From positions 694,001-758,000 of the forward strand of contig CM049315.1 of assembly GCA_026874595.1 (NCBI GenBank): a stretch of DNA of 64,000 nt. Reading direction: 5' to 3'. Every line of letters starts with the position of its first letter. Within the stretch, counting starts at the first letter, position 1. This stretch comes from Sipunculus nudus (Eukaryota; Annelida; Sipuncula; Golfingiida; Sipunculidae). The notes under the pieces are model-generated. The model was not told the origin of the DNA and did not search any database. It saw nothing but the letters and a program-made list of their open reading frames with translations. Shown piece after piece: positions 1 to 12,520 of this stretch. A program made the position numbers and the translations under genes.

Positions 1-933
1 TTTGTTGACAGAAATAAAAAAAATACAAGTCCAACTGAATCCTTGGCATTTCTTCTATTCTTGACTGCTGGAAATAAGAAAAAGCAATGAAAATGAAATG
101 CAAGAGTTGAACGTCCACAATGCCGAAATGCAAGCGAAGCCGCGTTCGTGTTAGACAGAGACCCGACCTCTGGGTAACGGAGACGTGACCTTTCATTCCT
201 GGAAATGCAGGTGCCGAATGACCATCCTTATATGATCCGGCTTAAATTAGGGCCTTCTTAAAGAAACAAGGCGGCCGGTCAGCCTGCGTCCGGGTAATAT
301 AAAATTCCAAAAGTTCCTGCCCATCACGGATTACCTGTAATGTCCCCTTCTTAATTGTATCTGTAATGTGAAATATGAAAAATAATGTTAAAAAAAAATG
401 GAATCTTTGTTTAAAAAAGAAAGCAGGGTTTTTAAGGAGTCTGAAGTGGTAAGTAATCAGATAAAAATTCTGAGGCCCTAGTTCCATGGTGGGTTAGGAA
501 TTTAGGTATAAACATTTATTTTCTAGCATAAGACAGGGTGCTGTCATTTTTTTGTGAATAAAACGGTGCACTTGACACGGGCGCGATGGAAATTTAAGAG
601 GAAATCTGGTAATCCCAAGCCGTAGTTGAATTGTTTTGACCCCAGAGTTTGCAGTCCTAGCTTAAATAGCCATGGGACAGGCTCTTTTTCATACCCGGAA
701 CGCTAGAAGAGGCTGGAGATTGAATGAAGGATAGGGCAATTTTAGTCCGAAAAACCTGGGAATTGGCAATTAAAATATGACAGGGACCTTCTTAGTCCAT
801 TCCAGCTAAGGGAACGGTCATTAGAATATTGTCGGGAATCCAAATTATCCTACCTGTGGCCAAGGATGGTCCAGAAAACCGCAAACAGGTATCCATAAAA
901 TTGCATGTCATTTGTCATGAATCAATACATATA
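1..933. other. Non-coding AT-rich stretch
   Basis: No convincing coding sequence on either strand. The only open frame (242-487, minus) is low in complexity, Phe/Leu-rich and resembles no family I know. The stretch holds one copy of a diverged direct repeat near 560-700 (listed separately). Confidence 0.6.
560..700 (+). repeat. Diverged direct repeat, copy 1 (partner 1530-1660)
   Basis: This block and 1530-1660 share, in the same order, a GCAC..GACAC start, a GCGATGG or AGATGGA word, a TTTTGACCCC or TTTGGACCCC block and the 3' block ATGGGACNGGCTCTTTTT. The two copies flank the MITE-like element at 934-1472. They are too diverged to be a target-site duplication and may be remnants of an older interspersed repeat or a local duplication. 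Confidence 0.4.
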
Positions 934-1472
934 TAGAGCTGGAAAATTCGCGGAGAATTCATCATGATGGACATTTTGCGGAGAGTTTAAATATCATGCA
1001 ACTGTAACCGTTGGGATTAAAGGAGGGAGTGGGTTAAGTTACTAGCAGATAGTGATAGTTTTTTTTTTATTTATCATTAAATGTTAGCAAAAGTACAATT
1101 TATTAATTATATTATATTTCCTTAAGAACCTTTAAATTTTATATACCTGCATGGTTTTGTTACGGTTTGCACAATACACTGTTGAAACATTATATAGTGT
1201 TTTGCGTTTTCGTCTTATGTAAGATCGGTAATCGACTATATAGTCAATGTTAGCTGGTTATCCAGACTGGTGTTAGTGGCAATCCCACATTGTTTGCGCT
1301 TAAAATGCTTAATTTTGAACAGGTAATTATTTCGGGAATTTAACAGTGAATAAATGTCTTAAGAGTAATATAGTTGTAGATTTTAAGTAATTTTAACGTG
1401 CAATTAAAAGTATCATTGCAAATAAAAACTCTCCGGAAATTCTCCATGAATTCTCCGCGAATTCTCCGTGTT
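934..1472. mobile_element. MITE-like element with terminal inverted repeats (hAT-type candidate)
   Basis: About 540 bp with imperfect inverted termini. A 17-bp perfect stretch, ATTCGCGGAGAATTCAT, at 946-962 has its reverse complement at 1446-1462, and a second inner block (978-988 versus 1426-1436, CNGGAGAGTTT type) is also inverted. The 8-bp word TACATATA lies directly outside both ends (926-933 and 1473-1480), as expected for an 8-bp target-site duplication such as hAT elements make, but it is AT-rich and could be chance. There is no transposase frame inside, so the element would be non-autonomous. The outermost ten bases of the two ends do not match well, so the exact termini are uncertain. 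Confidence 0.55.
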
Positions 1473-1529
1473 TACATATAAACGCATTTACCAGTTGTAT
1501 GAAAGTTTTGTGCACTTTCATGATTTTTG

Positions 1530-1660
1530 ACGTGCACCGGACACAAATTTAAGACGAGATGGACTAAACCCCGCCCCGGTAGGATAGTTTGGACCCCAAA
1601 GAAACGAACCCTCGCAGGAAATGCGATGGGACGGGCTCTTTTTTATTCGGTGAACAAAAA
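1530..1660 (+). repeat. Diverged direct repeat, copy 2 (partner 560-700)
   Basis: Same orientation and same order of short conserved blocks as 560-700, including GACCCCA and ATGGGACGGGCTCTTTTTTAT. Function unknown. Confidence 0.4.
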
Positions 1661-4600
1661 AATGAAATAACCTTTCCAAGTCTCAAGATTGAAAGTCTAG
1701 AGGAAGAGTAAGAGTCTAATTTGTATAGCACAAAGGCGCCCCCTACTAGCAGTGGTAGCAGATGTAAATAAAGCAGCCATGTTTGAACAGACGACAGGCT
1801 GTTTCTGAGTATTCATGTGGATAAAGACCCACATATACAAAAATTAATACATTTGAGCCAACTAATTATTATGTAAACCTGCTGTGGATATACCAATAAA
1901 ACAGACTATATGCATTTTTAATGCTGACATCATCTAGATAAAAGGTGAGAAGCTGTCAGTTTAAAAAATTAGTTCTAACTTTTTGTTTCGGTATCGGAGT
2001 GTATGGATACCGATACCACTACCAGCGATGTCAGTTCTGCTGGTATGGTATATATACCGCTAACAATAACCGGGATAGTTTTTTAGTAGCGATGTGAAGC
2101 CGGCATAAGTTACATTCGTCCCCTCCTTCGTGACATGCTGTCAGTATAATGTCGTTAGCGGTGTTTAAAAAAAATACTTACCAAAAGATATGTGAAGCCT
2201 TTTATGGTTGCTTTGATAGGTACACAATAATTCTACTGTCATTTGAATATAAGATTTATATATACTTGTCATTTTTTTTACCTGAGGTTAACCTTATGTG
2301 TTTATATATTTTTTACATTTCATGAGTAAATTCTAGTTAATTAAGGTAATACACGTATACGATATGGTACTACCAAATTAATACAAATAAGGAAATACTT
2401 AACTAAGCTTCATTATCTGTGATTGACTGTTTATATTTTAATGGACATGCTTCAGTGATCTGAAAGCACAGTAAACACAAAATATGGTTCTTCCCGAGGA
2501 CGCTACCTGGCGGTCGCTACAGGAATATAATCGACTGTATATACGAATCATACGAAATCCTAACTACCGAATGTAATGAATGGCACGTCTGTTTTCTAGG
2601 AGTGAAATAAATCATTTTAAGTGATCTCGTATTGTTAAGAACGTGAATAGAAAAATGACAGTAAACCTCCAATATCGCCCATATCGGTTTGGCGACAGCT
2701 AAATCTACGACCACCAAAAATTATTATCAAACCAATGGAGTGGGGTGTCACAATATGTTGCATCCAACTTTTAATTAAAACACACAAGGCTCAAAATAAA
2801 ATTAAGATTCTTGTGTTTGTGATTATGGAAGGCTAGTTTATTTATAATCAGTTCATGATACCACATTATAAGGCCGAGCCCCATTGGCGCATAGTCGCTC
2901 AAACCCAGTTGGCAACAATCCGGCCATATAAGCTGTAAATTGTTAGATAAGTCCAACCTCTGTTAGACGACCATAAAAAATGTGACCACTTTACCAAGGT
3001 TCCTGTAAGTGTCACTATTTCGAGGTTTAATTATGCCCCCTATATTCGGTCAATTTGACTGATTACTCTTCAAGATTTGGAGATACACCTTATCATTGTC
3101 TTAAAATATTTAAATTAGTCAATGTACTCGGATTTATATTTAAAAGAATAGGATATTGCTTGGTAGTCTTATCAGGGACTATAAACACAAGTACTCTTGT
3201 TGAGAGCCCACTTGAACAGGTTGAAGATTGATGCACAGAATAACATCACGTGATTTAGGTTACACTCAAACATAAACATATAAAATGGCGTTAACTTCCA
3301 AAGTTTGGGCCTGTTACATTTTTTTTATTTTAAGATGACGCCTCCTTTGCCAGGTTACACTCGATAAACATTGAAATCAGATTCCAATAAGATTGTGGAT
3401 GCAAATCAATTTATTATGGGCTTTGTAAAGGATTGTTTGCTCATTTGAACATTTATAGACTGTTAGCAACAACAAAGGAAGCACGTTTAAGAGCAGACTC
3501 ATCACCTGGTACCTGATTTATTTAACACCAGAATTTAACACCAAAACTTTGCCAGTATTGACCGATTTTAATTATTTCATCTTATAAGATTTAAATTACA
3601 ACTAAATGCAGAGAAATAAGAGTATATAATTATCATTCGCAGGCTGCAGAACAATAGAATAAGTATGAAATGAAACCTGCAGGTGTCGGTCTTCTGCAAT
3701 AAAAGTCTGGTAATGTTTGTGACTAATTAAAGATATAACATACCCTCTGCAGCTGACTTATAATTTATTGATTTATTAAATCCACTCATGTAAGAAACTG
3801 ATTATAATCCTAACACAGTCAAAACAAATCCAAGTATGTTATCTCGGGAGGCAGTATCCTTCTAGAATATAACGTTTTCATTTTAACAGACGGCATTCAG
3901 TCAAACTTTTATCTCACGACTCAACGCAACTACCCTTTGCCGTTATAATATGAGATACAATTTTACCTATATACTTTTACCACCGCTACATTATTGCATT
4001 CAGTAACAAAATCTAGATTAACGCGGTTCAACAACGTAGAACTCTGGCGCTTTAGCGAACAAAATAATTTAATACACTCAATACAGTGGTTCGCTTAGTA
4101 AAGTGAAAATTAAATCAAATATCGTGTGCACTAAATCTTATTAACAAAAAAAAAATGTTTGTTATGGCACACAAATGGAAACATCTGATATCATTTAAAA
4201 TATCACTCTATGAACCTACACAGTCTGTTTTTATTCATGATGCCAAATTACTGTTCAACTTTGCCTTCAAACGATAGGACCACTTTATTTTCGTCAAAAT
4301 TCAGCTTTCGCGAATTTCGCAGATTTGAACCCTAGCGAACAATGAACAGCCGCGGTATTTTTCGTGATAAGTCTAGAGTGCTGATGCTTAATATTTTTGC
4401 TCAGCGATATAATTGACAGCAAGATAATGCTCTGGCTTGGGTGAATTCCATCCAATGAATTTAGAGTAAGATGATGCATGACAATATATTGCAGTACGAT
4501 ATTACATCTAAATGAACGTCATCCGGTCTGGAACTAGACTTATTTTATAGCCAGATACCATTGATTTTGGATGTGACACATTCAAGTTGCCGCTGTCAAG

Positions 4601-6309
4601 TTAAGTACATAAGGTTCTCCTATGCTACTGGGAATCACTTGCATGGGTTCTATATGGCTATTTGACAGCACACCGTCTCGTAGTTAATATATCAATTCGT
4701 TTCGTCCTCAGATTAACTAAGCTCCATCATACTTGCAAAGAGGAATCATAACTTTTGAAAAATCTCTTTTAGGTAAATATCGGTAAAAAGCAGGTGGGCA
4801 CGGGTATTATTGATTTTTTTAAGATTAGGCAGGAAATGTTTGGATAAACACTAATAAACAATCGGTTTGGAGGATGGTAATCTGAAATCGTAAGGGTCAG
4901 GATGGAATAATTATCTAAGGTTATCCCAAGGGCAAATCGGTTTTACCGGGAGTGTATTCTTTACTTTATACACGTTGGCCTCAATTTCTTTCACGTCTAC
5001 TGGATCACAGAAGCAGTGATTATGTCCTCAAACTTTTTTTGTTAGTTTTACAACAAATACTGACTGGTTATAAATCGACCTTAAATTTCCAACCAAATAT
5101 CTCCGCTATCACTGAATATACAGTCACAGAAAAAAAAAACTTTCCAGATTAAGCAAAGACACATGAATTAATTGTTCCTTAATGGACACGCAGATTCCAG
5201 AGGCATTTACTTATGGCTTATGTCCTATATCTGGACACTTGGTAGACACCAGATGCCTCGTTTTCCCATTGTATGTTGCTGGATCTCTGAATGCATGATT
5301 GTCGTTTTTAACATACTGCATGCTTAATTTAGTTTGCATTCTTATACAATATGCAAAAATCGGATAGCTTTTATATAATTAATTTAAATACCGACAATTA
5401 ATGTATTTTTATATACACCTTAAAAAATTATAAACAGATACAAAAGTCTGATTCAAACCCATTGTGCACGCAGGACTTATCTACGACAACAAGTCAAACT
5501 TTTTTTCGGGGAGCTTCGTAACAGTTTGTAGCACCGTTTTCCTAATTAGAAATACATCAGAACTATATTCTGAGCATATATACCTAAATATGTTATATAC
5601 TAAAAAAATCCAGAATACTTTTAAGTATTTCTCCGCATAACTGTCTAAACACGGCACACGTGTGTCGGTTTACCATAACAAGGCCTCTAGACCGGGATAT
5701 CCGATTGTGAGCCGCAACACGCGGGGTTTCAGCCTGCGGAAACTTGTATTACATTTTGGGCCAAGTAAGTAAGGGCATCTCATTATTGACACGTCTTGTG
5801 GCCCAGGCGATGCACGCGCTATGTTAATTTTGACACCTGTGATCGCGCCCGAACCACTGTTTTTAACACTCGTTTACAAGAGTAAGCAAACGGTTTCAGG
5901 GCAATGTTTTGGCAGCCACAAATTTATTTTCAAGGGAATAAGTTATTTCACGTGTTAATACAACATTCATTATGGCCCTTCGAAGCTTGCATGCAAGTAC
6001 AAATTTAACAATTGAAAATTGCTCGAGACATTGCTACAATTGCTGCCCGGTAATTAAGACACCATCTGTGGCACCCCTTTCCTGTGAAAAAAATCGATAT
6101 CGGTTCGTGGTGATTCGGGGTCAAAATTTGTTGGATGTGGAATGGGGCTTTTGTGTGTGTCATTCTGTTTGTTTTAAAAAGTTTTAGGAGATTCAGGTCA
6201 CGAGACAAGGGAATCTGACCAGTTTGGTTATTGATTATTTTCGAACCAATACTTTTAAACATCACGTCAAAAAAGCTTATAACTGCCAGCGCCAGGAGGG
6301 TATGCGTTC
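1661..6309. other. Non-coding stretch with no recognised feature
   Basis: AT-rich sequence with only short, low-complexity frames of 60-86 codons that overlap each other on opposite strands. No splice-flanked coding run, RNA gene or transposon end was recognised by eye. Confidence 0.5.
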
Positions 6310-6314
6310 ATTCC

Positions 6315-8592
6315 CGTCTTGTGTATGTGTGTGATGGTACGTGTGTGGTAGTTAATGTGTGTGATGGTACGTGTGTGGTATGTAATGTGTGCATGTGTTT
6401 GATGGTACGTGTGTGGTAGTTAATGTGTGTATGTGTGTGGTAGTTAATGTGTGTATGTGTGTGATGGTACGTGTGTGGTAGTTAATGTGTGTATGTGTGT
6501 GATGGTACGTGTGTGGTAGTTAATATGTGTATGTGTGTGATGGTACGTGTGTGGTAGTTAATGTGTGTATACGTGTGTGATGGTACGTGTGTGGTAGTTA
6601 ATGTGTGTATGTGTGTGATGGTACGTGTGTGGTAGTTTATGTGTGTGATGGTACGTGTGTGGTAGTTAATGTGTGTATGTGTGTGATGATACGTGTGTGG
6701 TAGTTAATATGTGTATGTGTGTGATGGTACGTGTGTGGTAGTTAATGTGTGTGATGGTACGTGTGTGGTAGTTAATGTGTGTATGTGTGTTATGGTACGT
6801 GTGTGGTAGTTAATGTGTGTATGTGTGTGATGGTACGTGTGTGGTAGTTAATGTGTGTACGTGTGTGATGGTACGTCTTGTGTATGTGTGTGATGGTACG
6901 TGTGTGGTAGTTAATGTGTGTGATGGTACGTGTGTGGTAGTTAATGTGTGCATGTGTTTGATGGTACGTGTGTGGTAGTTAATGTGTGTATGTGTGTGGT
7001 AGTTAATGTGTGTATGTGTGTGATGGTACGTGTGTGGTAGTTAATGTGTGTATGTGTGTGATGGTACGTGTGTGGTAGTTAATATGTGTATGTGTGTGAT
7101 GGTACGTGTGTGGTAGTTAATGTGTGTATGTGTGTGATGGTACGTGTGTGGTAGTTAATGTGTGTATGTGTGTGATGGTACGTGTGTGGTAGTTAATGTG
7201 TGTGATGGTACGTGTGTGGTAGTTAATGTGTGTATCTGTGTTATGGTACGTGTGTGGTAGTTAATGTGTGTATGTGTGTGATGGTACGTGTGTGGTAGTT
7301 AATGTGTGTACGTGTGTGATGGTACGTGTGTGGTAGTTAATGTGTGTACGTGTGTGATGGCACGTGTGTGGTAGTTAATGTGTGTGTGTGATGGTACGTG
7401 TGTGGTAGTTAATGTGTGTGATGGTACGTGTGTGGTAGTTAATGTGTGTGTGATGGTACGTGTGTGGTAGTTAATGTGTGTGTGTGATTGTACGTGTGTG
7501 GTAGTTAATGTGTGTATGTGTGTAATGGTACGTGTGTGGTAGTTAATGTGTGTATGTGTTTGATGGTACGTGTGTGGTAGTTAATGTGTGTATGTGTGTG
7601 ATGGTACGTGTGTGGTAGTTAATGTGTGTATGTGTGTGATGGTACGTGTGTGGTAGTTAATGTGTGTATGTGTGTGATGGTACGTGTGTGGTAGTTAATG
7701 TGTGTATGTGTGTGATGGTACGTGTGTGGTAGTTAATGTGTGTATGTGTGTGATGGTACGTGTGTGGTAGTTAATGTGTGTATGTGTGTGATGGTACGTG
7801 TGTGGTAGTTAATGTGTGTATGTGTGTGATGGTACGTGTGTGGTAGTTAATGTGTGAATGTGTGATGGTACGTGTGTGGTAGTTAATGTGTGAATGTGTG
7901 TGATGGTACGTGTGTGGTAGTTAATGTGTGTGATGGTACGTGTGTGGTAGTTAATGTGTGTATGTGTGTTATGGTACGTGTGTGGTAGTTAATGTGTGTA
8001 TGTGTGTGATGGTACGTGTGTAGTAGTTAATGTGTGTACGTGTGTGATGGTACGTCTTGTGTATGTGTGTGATGGTACGTGTGTGGTAGTTAATGTGTGT
8101 GTGTGATTGTACGTGTGTGGTAGTTAATGTGTGTATTATGTGTGATGGTACGTGTGTGGTAGTTAATGTGTGTATGTATTTGATGGTACGTGTGTGGTAG
8201 TTAATGTGTGTATGTGTGTGATGGTACGTGTGTGGTAGTTAATGTGTGTATGTGTGTGATGGTACGTGTGTGGTAGTTAATGTGTGTATGTGTGTGATGG
8301 TACGTGTGTGGTAGTTAATGTGTGTATGTGTGTGATGGTACGTGTGTGGTAGTTAATGTGTGTATGTGTGTGATGGTACGTGTGTGGTAGTTAATGTGTG
8401 TATGTGTGTGATGGTACGTGTGTGGTAGTTAATGTGTGTATGTGTGATGGTACGTGTGTGGTAGTTAATGTGTGTATGTGTGTGATGGTACGTGTGTGGT
8501 AGTTAATGTGTGTATGTGTGTGATGGTACGTGTGTGGTAGTTTATGTGTGTATGTGTGTGATGGTACGTGTGTGGTAGTTAATGTGTGTATT
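6315..8592. repeat. GT-rich minisatellite, 38-bp unit, ~2.3 kb
   Basis: A long array whose core is GATGGTACGTGTGTGGTAGT followed by TAATGTGTGTATGTGTGT, 38 bp in full. Frequent ~30-bp variants lack one TGTGTGTA block. Roughly 60 units by eye. Point variants (TTATGG, GATTGT, GAATGTG) mark individual units. A rare CGTCTTGTGTATG variant occurs at about 6315, 6874 and 8053, and the order of variant units after the first two is the same, so blocks of roughly 560-610 bp have been duplicated within the array. The strand is almost wholly G/T with alternating TG, which can adopt Z-DNA. No coding role is indicated. Confidence 0.93.
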
Positions 8593-10170
8593 TGTTTACA
8601 TTATCACCCATGCATTCCTGAACAGATTCTAATGAAATTATCAGGGCCAAAAAAGAATTGATTATATTTTGATGTTCATCTAGCATCTTCACATGTTTCT
8701 AGAACGTCATAAAGGAATATTCAAAATGTACGATCATTTATTGGCAAATAGGCAAAAACCAGACGACCATAGGTCGAGCGGTTACCAGAAGTTGAAATTT
8801 AATAAAGAGACAGGAAGTCTGGAGAACCAGTCAGTAATTTGAATGAGCAATGTCCTGGAGGAGCAGAAACAATAACAATTTTATGAATTGATGCTGAATT
8901 AAAAATGCGAACGGACAGACTGACAGACAAAACATATTTTCTGATTTTCTTTTAAATGAATGTCTTTCAGAAGCATTGCTAAAACGATGTTGACTGTAGA
9001 ATGACATAGGTCAGAATAAAAAAAAAAAGCAGGCAGGCGGGAGAAAATTACAACAACAGGCGAACATTCTGACAGACTGACAACCTTGATAATAGTTGAC
9101 CAAACTTCCAAGCGGAAAAGCAAAAACCTATAGAATGAGCTATTGTTTGTGTAGACAGTACAATAATTGACGAAGTTATGAGCAAAATAATATTTTGGGG
9201 TTTTTCGGTGACCTTGACCTTGAGCTTTGCCTTATCTAAAATAAAAACCAAAAGCATTGCGGATTTTTGTTTTTTTTTTCCATCAGCTATATAATTGTCA
9301 GAACCATTTCTGGAGAATTGTGGCCTGTTCAGCGAAGTGAAATCTCGTTTATCTGCTCGAATCGGTACAAGATTTCGCAAGATTTTTTTAAAAGGTCGAG
9401 TTAAAATGACCTAATGCTGTCTGATTCAGAAAACTAGACCTTTAAAGCTTTAAAGCTCACAACGTTAGAAAAAGAGACCCCCAATTTTCGATATCATGAA
9501 TTTTCCTCATAAGAAGAAAGGCCATAGAATAGCGAGTTAAATGATCTAGAGATCATGCGGCTACAATAATGTTTAATTAAGATATGAAGAAAAACAGTTT
9601 TGTGTTTTTTAATGATCTTGGCCTTGGATCTATTAACATTAAAAGACATGAAACTTCTAGAACTTCAAGGGGCCTATCACCGTTATAAGATTCAGACGGA
9701 CTGCTAAAAAATTATCGCCTGCGCAATGCCATATGTCAGACGAAAAAAAAACTAATAGGGAGGCGACAACAACTGACAAACAGACGGACGTATAGACAGA
9801 CTGACACATCAGACATGACAACTGACCGATTCATTTCATGGAAAAAGCATGCAGGAGCGAAATGAGTAATAATTTAGGACTTTTAGTTCAAAATCAACCC
9901 TGTAGTTTCAATTAATTGTTACAAAATTGTGGTCAGTGGAGTGGGGGGCAAACCATCAAACAGACACTACCACAAACAGGTATACGCAACTGACCAACCT
10001 GTTTGCAGAAATCTTTGAATTCCAGCAAGCACAAATTAGTGAATGCACACAAGGTCACGCCTCAGTGTGGCAAAGTTTCCTGCTCAGGTGATGCTGGAGC
10101 GCCCGGAATCTTGGAGTGTGTCCAGTGTGTTCGCATAGCGTTTTTTTGTTGACTTGTGCACCCATGGCTG
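8593..10170. other. Degraded interspersed repeat region
   Basis: Contains several degenerate stretches rich in ACAGACTGACAGAC and GGACGGAC-like words (about 8910-8930, 9060-9080, 9770-9815) and a CCTTGACCTTGAGC block near 9213. Related word types appear at 46.1-46.6 kb, so this is probably an old repeat family. The two overlapping minus-strand frames here (8899-9123, 9048-9380) do not resemble proteins. Confidence 0.4.
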
Positions 10171-10189
10171 AAGCATGTATCCACCAGGA

Positions 10190-10755
10190 TATACATTACT
10201 AGTTACATATGGCTGGCTGAGGCATGTATCCATTGGGGTGTACGTTTCAAGTTACGTTTGGCTTAGGCATGTATCCATTAGGATGTACATTTCTAGTTAT
10301 GTATACCTGAGGCATGTATCGATTGGGATGTATATTCCTAGTTACCTTTACCTGAGGCATGTATCCATTAGGATGTACATTTCTAGTTATGTATACCTGA
10401 GGCATGTATCTATTGGGATGTACATTTCCAATTACGTATACCTGAGGCATGTATCTATATGGATGTACATTTCTAGTTACGTTTGGCTGAGGCATGTATC
10501 CATTGGGATGTACATTTCCAATTACGTATACCTGAGGCATGTATCTATTGGGATGTACATTTCTAGTTACGTTTGGCTGAGGCATGTATCCATTGGGATG
10601 TACATTTCCAATTACGTATACCTGAGGCATGTATCTATTGGGATGTACATTTCTAGTTACGCTTGGCTGAGGCATGTATCCATTGGGATGTACATTTCCA
10701 ATTACGTATACCTGAGGCATGTATCTATCGGGATGTACATTTCTAGTTACGTATT
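10190..10755. repeat. 45-bp minisatellite open on both strands
   Basis: About 12 tandem units of 45 bp with core GGCATGTATCCATTGGGATG then TACATTTCTAGTTACGTA. Two subtypes, one ending TATACCTGA and one TTTGGCTGA, alternate in the second half, giving a 90-bp higher-order unit. Because 45 is a multiple of three, the array is open as a 15-residue repeat on the plus strand (10175-10915) and as another 15-residue repeat on the minus strand (10247-10720). I regard both frames as by-products of the repeat length, since there is no coding context on either side. Confidence 0.9.
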
Positions 10756-11068
10756 ATATTTAATGTATGGTTACCGTCATCCTCAGGCCACCGACTCATC
10801 CTTTAAAACAATTTCTCTGGTAAAGATGAGGGTAAGATATAGATGTCGCTGTCTGCGTGTTAAATTGTCTCAGAAACAGCAGCTTTGCATCTGGTGGTGG
10901 CATCTTGTGAGATAAATTAAATGTATACGTTGGCTGTGAATTTTTCCATCGATTGGTATTATTCTTTTAATTCCTATCGGCAAAACATGCGAGAAAGGGT
11001 GTTTTATCGGGACTATATTTTCAAACATATACTACATTGGCTGTTTAGCATGCAACACCAAAACCACA

Positions 11069-11087
11069 TGAAGGGGGGGGGGGGGGC
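11069..11087. repeat. Poly(G) run
   Basis: An uninterrupted run of about 17 G residues followed by CAAGG. Such runs are prone to length error in sequencing. Confidence 0.8.
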
Positions 11088-11389
11088 AAGGAAAGACAGT
11101 ATAATATTGATATGATAAATTGAAGACGGTTATTAATCATATTCTTGACTACTATATATCGCGGCCTATAATGTGGTGTATGGCCAAGGCGTTGCGATGA
11201 ATCTCAGAGGAATACATTTCTTGTGTATGGTGGATGATCAAACATTTCAATTTAGATGTTCGTTCCAGTTATCTTGAATGATTAAATTCATTTGGTATCG
11301 TAACTGGCAGTGCAAAGAGAAACAGGGAGTCTCGAGCGTGCGTCTAGGAACTCAAACAGTTACTGAATATGCGGTAACCAAGCAGACAT

Positions 11390-11740
11390 ATTATTTAAAA
11401 TTAGAAATTTGCACTCAGAGAGTGCAGACCTCCGCCATATGGCATTGTCAGAAATGTGTGATAAACACAATAAGACAACACCGAATGTTATGGCATACTA
11501 ACACTGAGCGAAGTCTAGTGGCAACAAAATTAACAAGGCGCCTCATTACTCCAATATGGCATTGTCAGAAATGCAGCATTTTTCCTTCAGAAAATTCCTG
11601 GACTGAGATTGTGTTCCGGTTTAACTTTTATAGTAATGTTACTAGCAAACAGACAGACAGATATACAAACAGACAAGCCAATGCCGGCAAAAAAACCTTA
11701 TCCCGGCCGCTTGGTGGAGATAAAAATATCGCCATCGCAA
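11390..11740. repeat. Interspersed repeat, copy 1 (inverted partner 51610-51900)
   Basis: Contains GCACTCAGAGAGTGCAGACC (11412-11431), ATATGGCATTGTCAGAAATG twice (about 11438 and 11554) and a tail of ACAGACAGAC and CTTATCCCGGCCGCTTGGTGG. The reverse-complement blocks GCATTTCTGACAATGCCATA and AGATCTGCACTCTCTGAATG occur at about 51810-51880. Two overlapping frames here (11278-11745, 11609-11881) look like shadows of the repeat. The family is not named from memory. Confidence 0.6.
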
Positions 11741-12225
11741 TGTAGCAGCAACCCTATCAAAAGCATTTTCACCATATTTTCTTCCAGTATTCATTTATTT
11801 TCTGCATGCCTTAACATGTCTCTAGTAGCGTTTAACAAAATGGTACCAAAATGTCAAGGTATTTGGGCGTATTTCAGATGAGGTAGAACATGCCAAGCAC
11901 GTGTTTGTGAGAAAAAATGTTCTCGGGTGATGTCGGTCATTTAATAGACTCTGCGGGACTGGAGCCGCTGAAGGGAATGTTGATGACGCTGAGGTGACTT
12001 CTTAATATGTTCCATCTTAACGCTTCTAATAGCGGAATATGTAGTTACTGTCACGAATACCAGAACCAGCAGTGGTATCGTTAAAAACGATGAGAGAGAA
12101 ACGTGCTTGGTTTAAATAACACTGCTTCACTTGAAAGGTGGAATGGATTAAAAGGGAATATTTGCTACATAATTATCTGCCATCCGTCCGTAGCCAAACT
12201 CATTAATAATTTATTCCGATTTGCC
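11741..12225. other. Non-coding stretch
   Basis: Nothing recognised; unique-looking sequence between an interspersed repeat and a (CT)n tract. Confidence 0.45.
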
Positions 12226-12227
12226 AA

Positions 12228-12232
12228 AGCAG

Positions 12233-12292
<60 letters not shown>

Positions 12293-12405
12293 ATAGCAAA
12301 ACTGAAGGTGCAACACTTAATGACCGGTTTAGTCTGTCATGTATTTATAAAATATTCCCGCTCTGTCTCTGTCTGTCTCTCTTTCTCTTTCTCTTTCTCT
12401 CTCTG

Positions 12406-12446
<41 letters not shown>

Positions 12447-12520
12447 CTCAATGTCTCTGTGATTTTCGGTATAACTGTCATCTCTCTCTCTCTCTCTTTC
12501 TCTCTCTCTCGATCTCTGTA
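12228..12520. repeat. (CT)n microsatellite cluster
   Basis: A pure (CT)n tract at 12236-12289 is followed by mixed CTCTCTGT and CTCTTT runs at 12361-12440 and 12480-12511. Arg/Glu or Ser/Leu frames across it on both strands are artefacts of the repeat. Confidence 0.95.

Noticed and set aside
10175-10915. 246-codon repetitive open frame as a gene
   Set aside because: Openness is explained by the 45-bp period, and the opposite strand is equally open. No start context, signal peptide or family motif.
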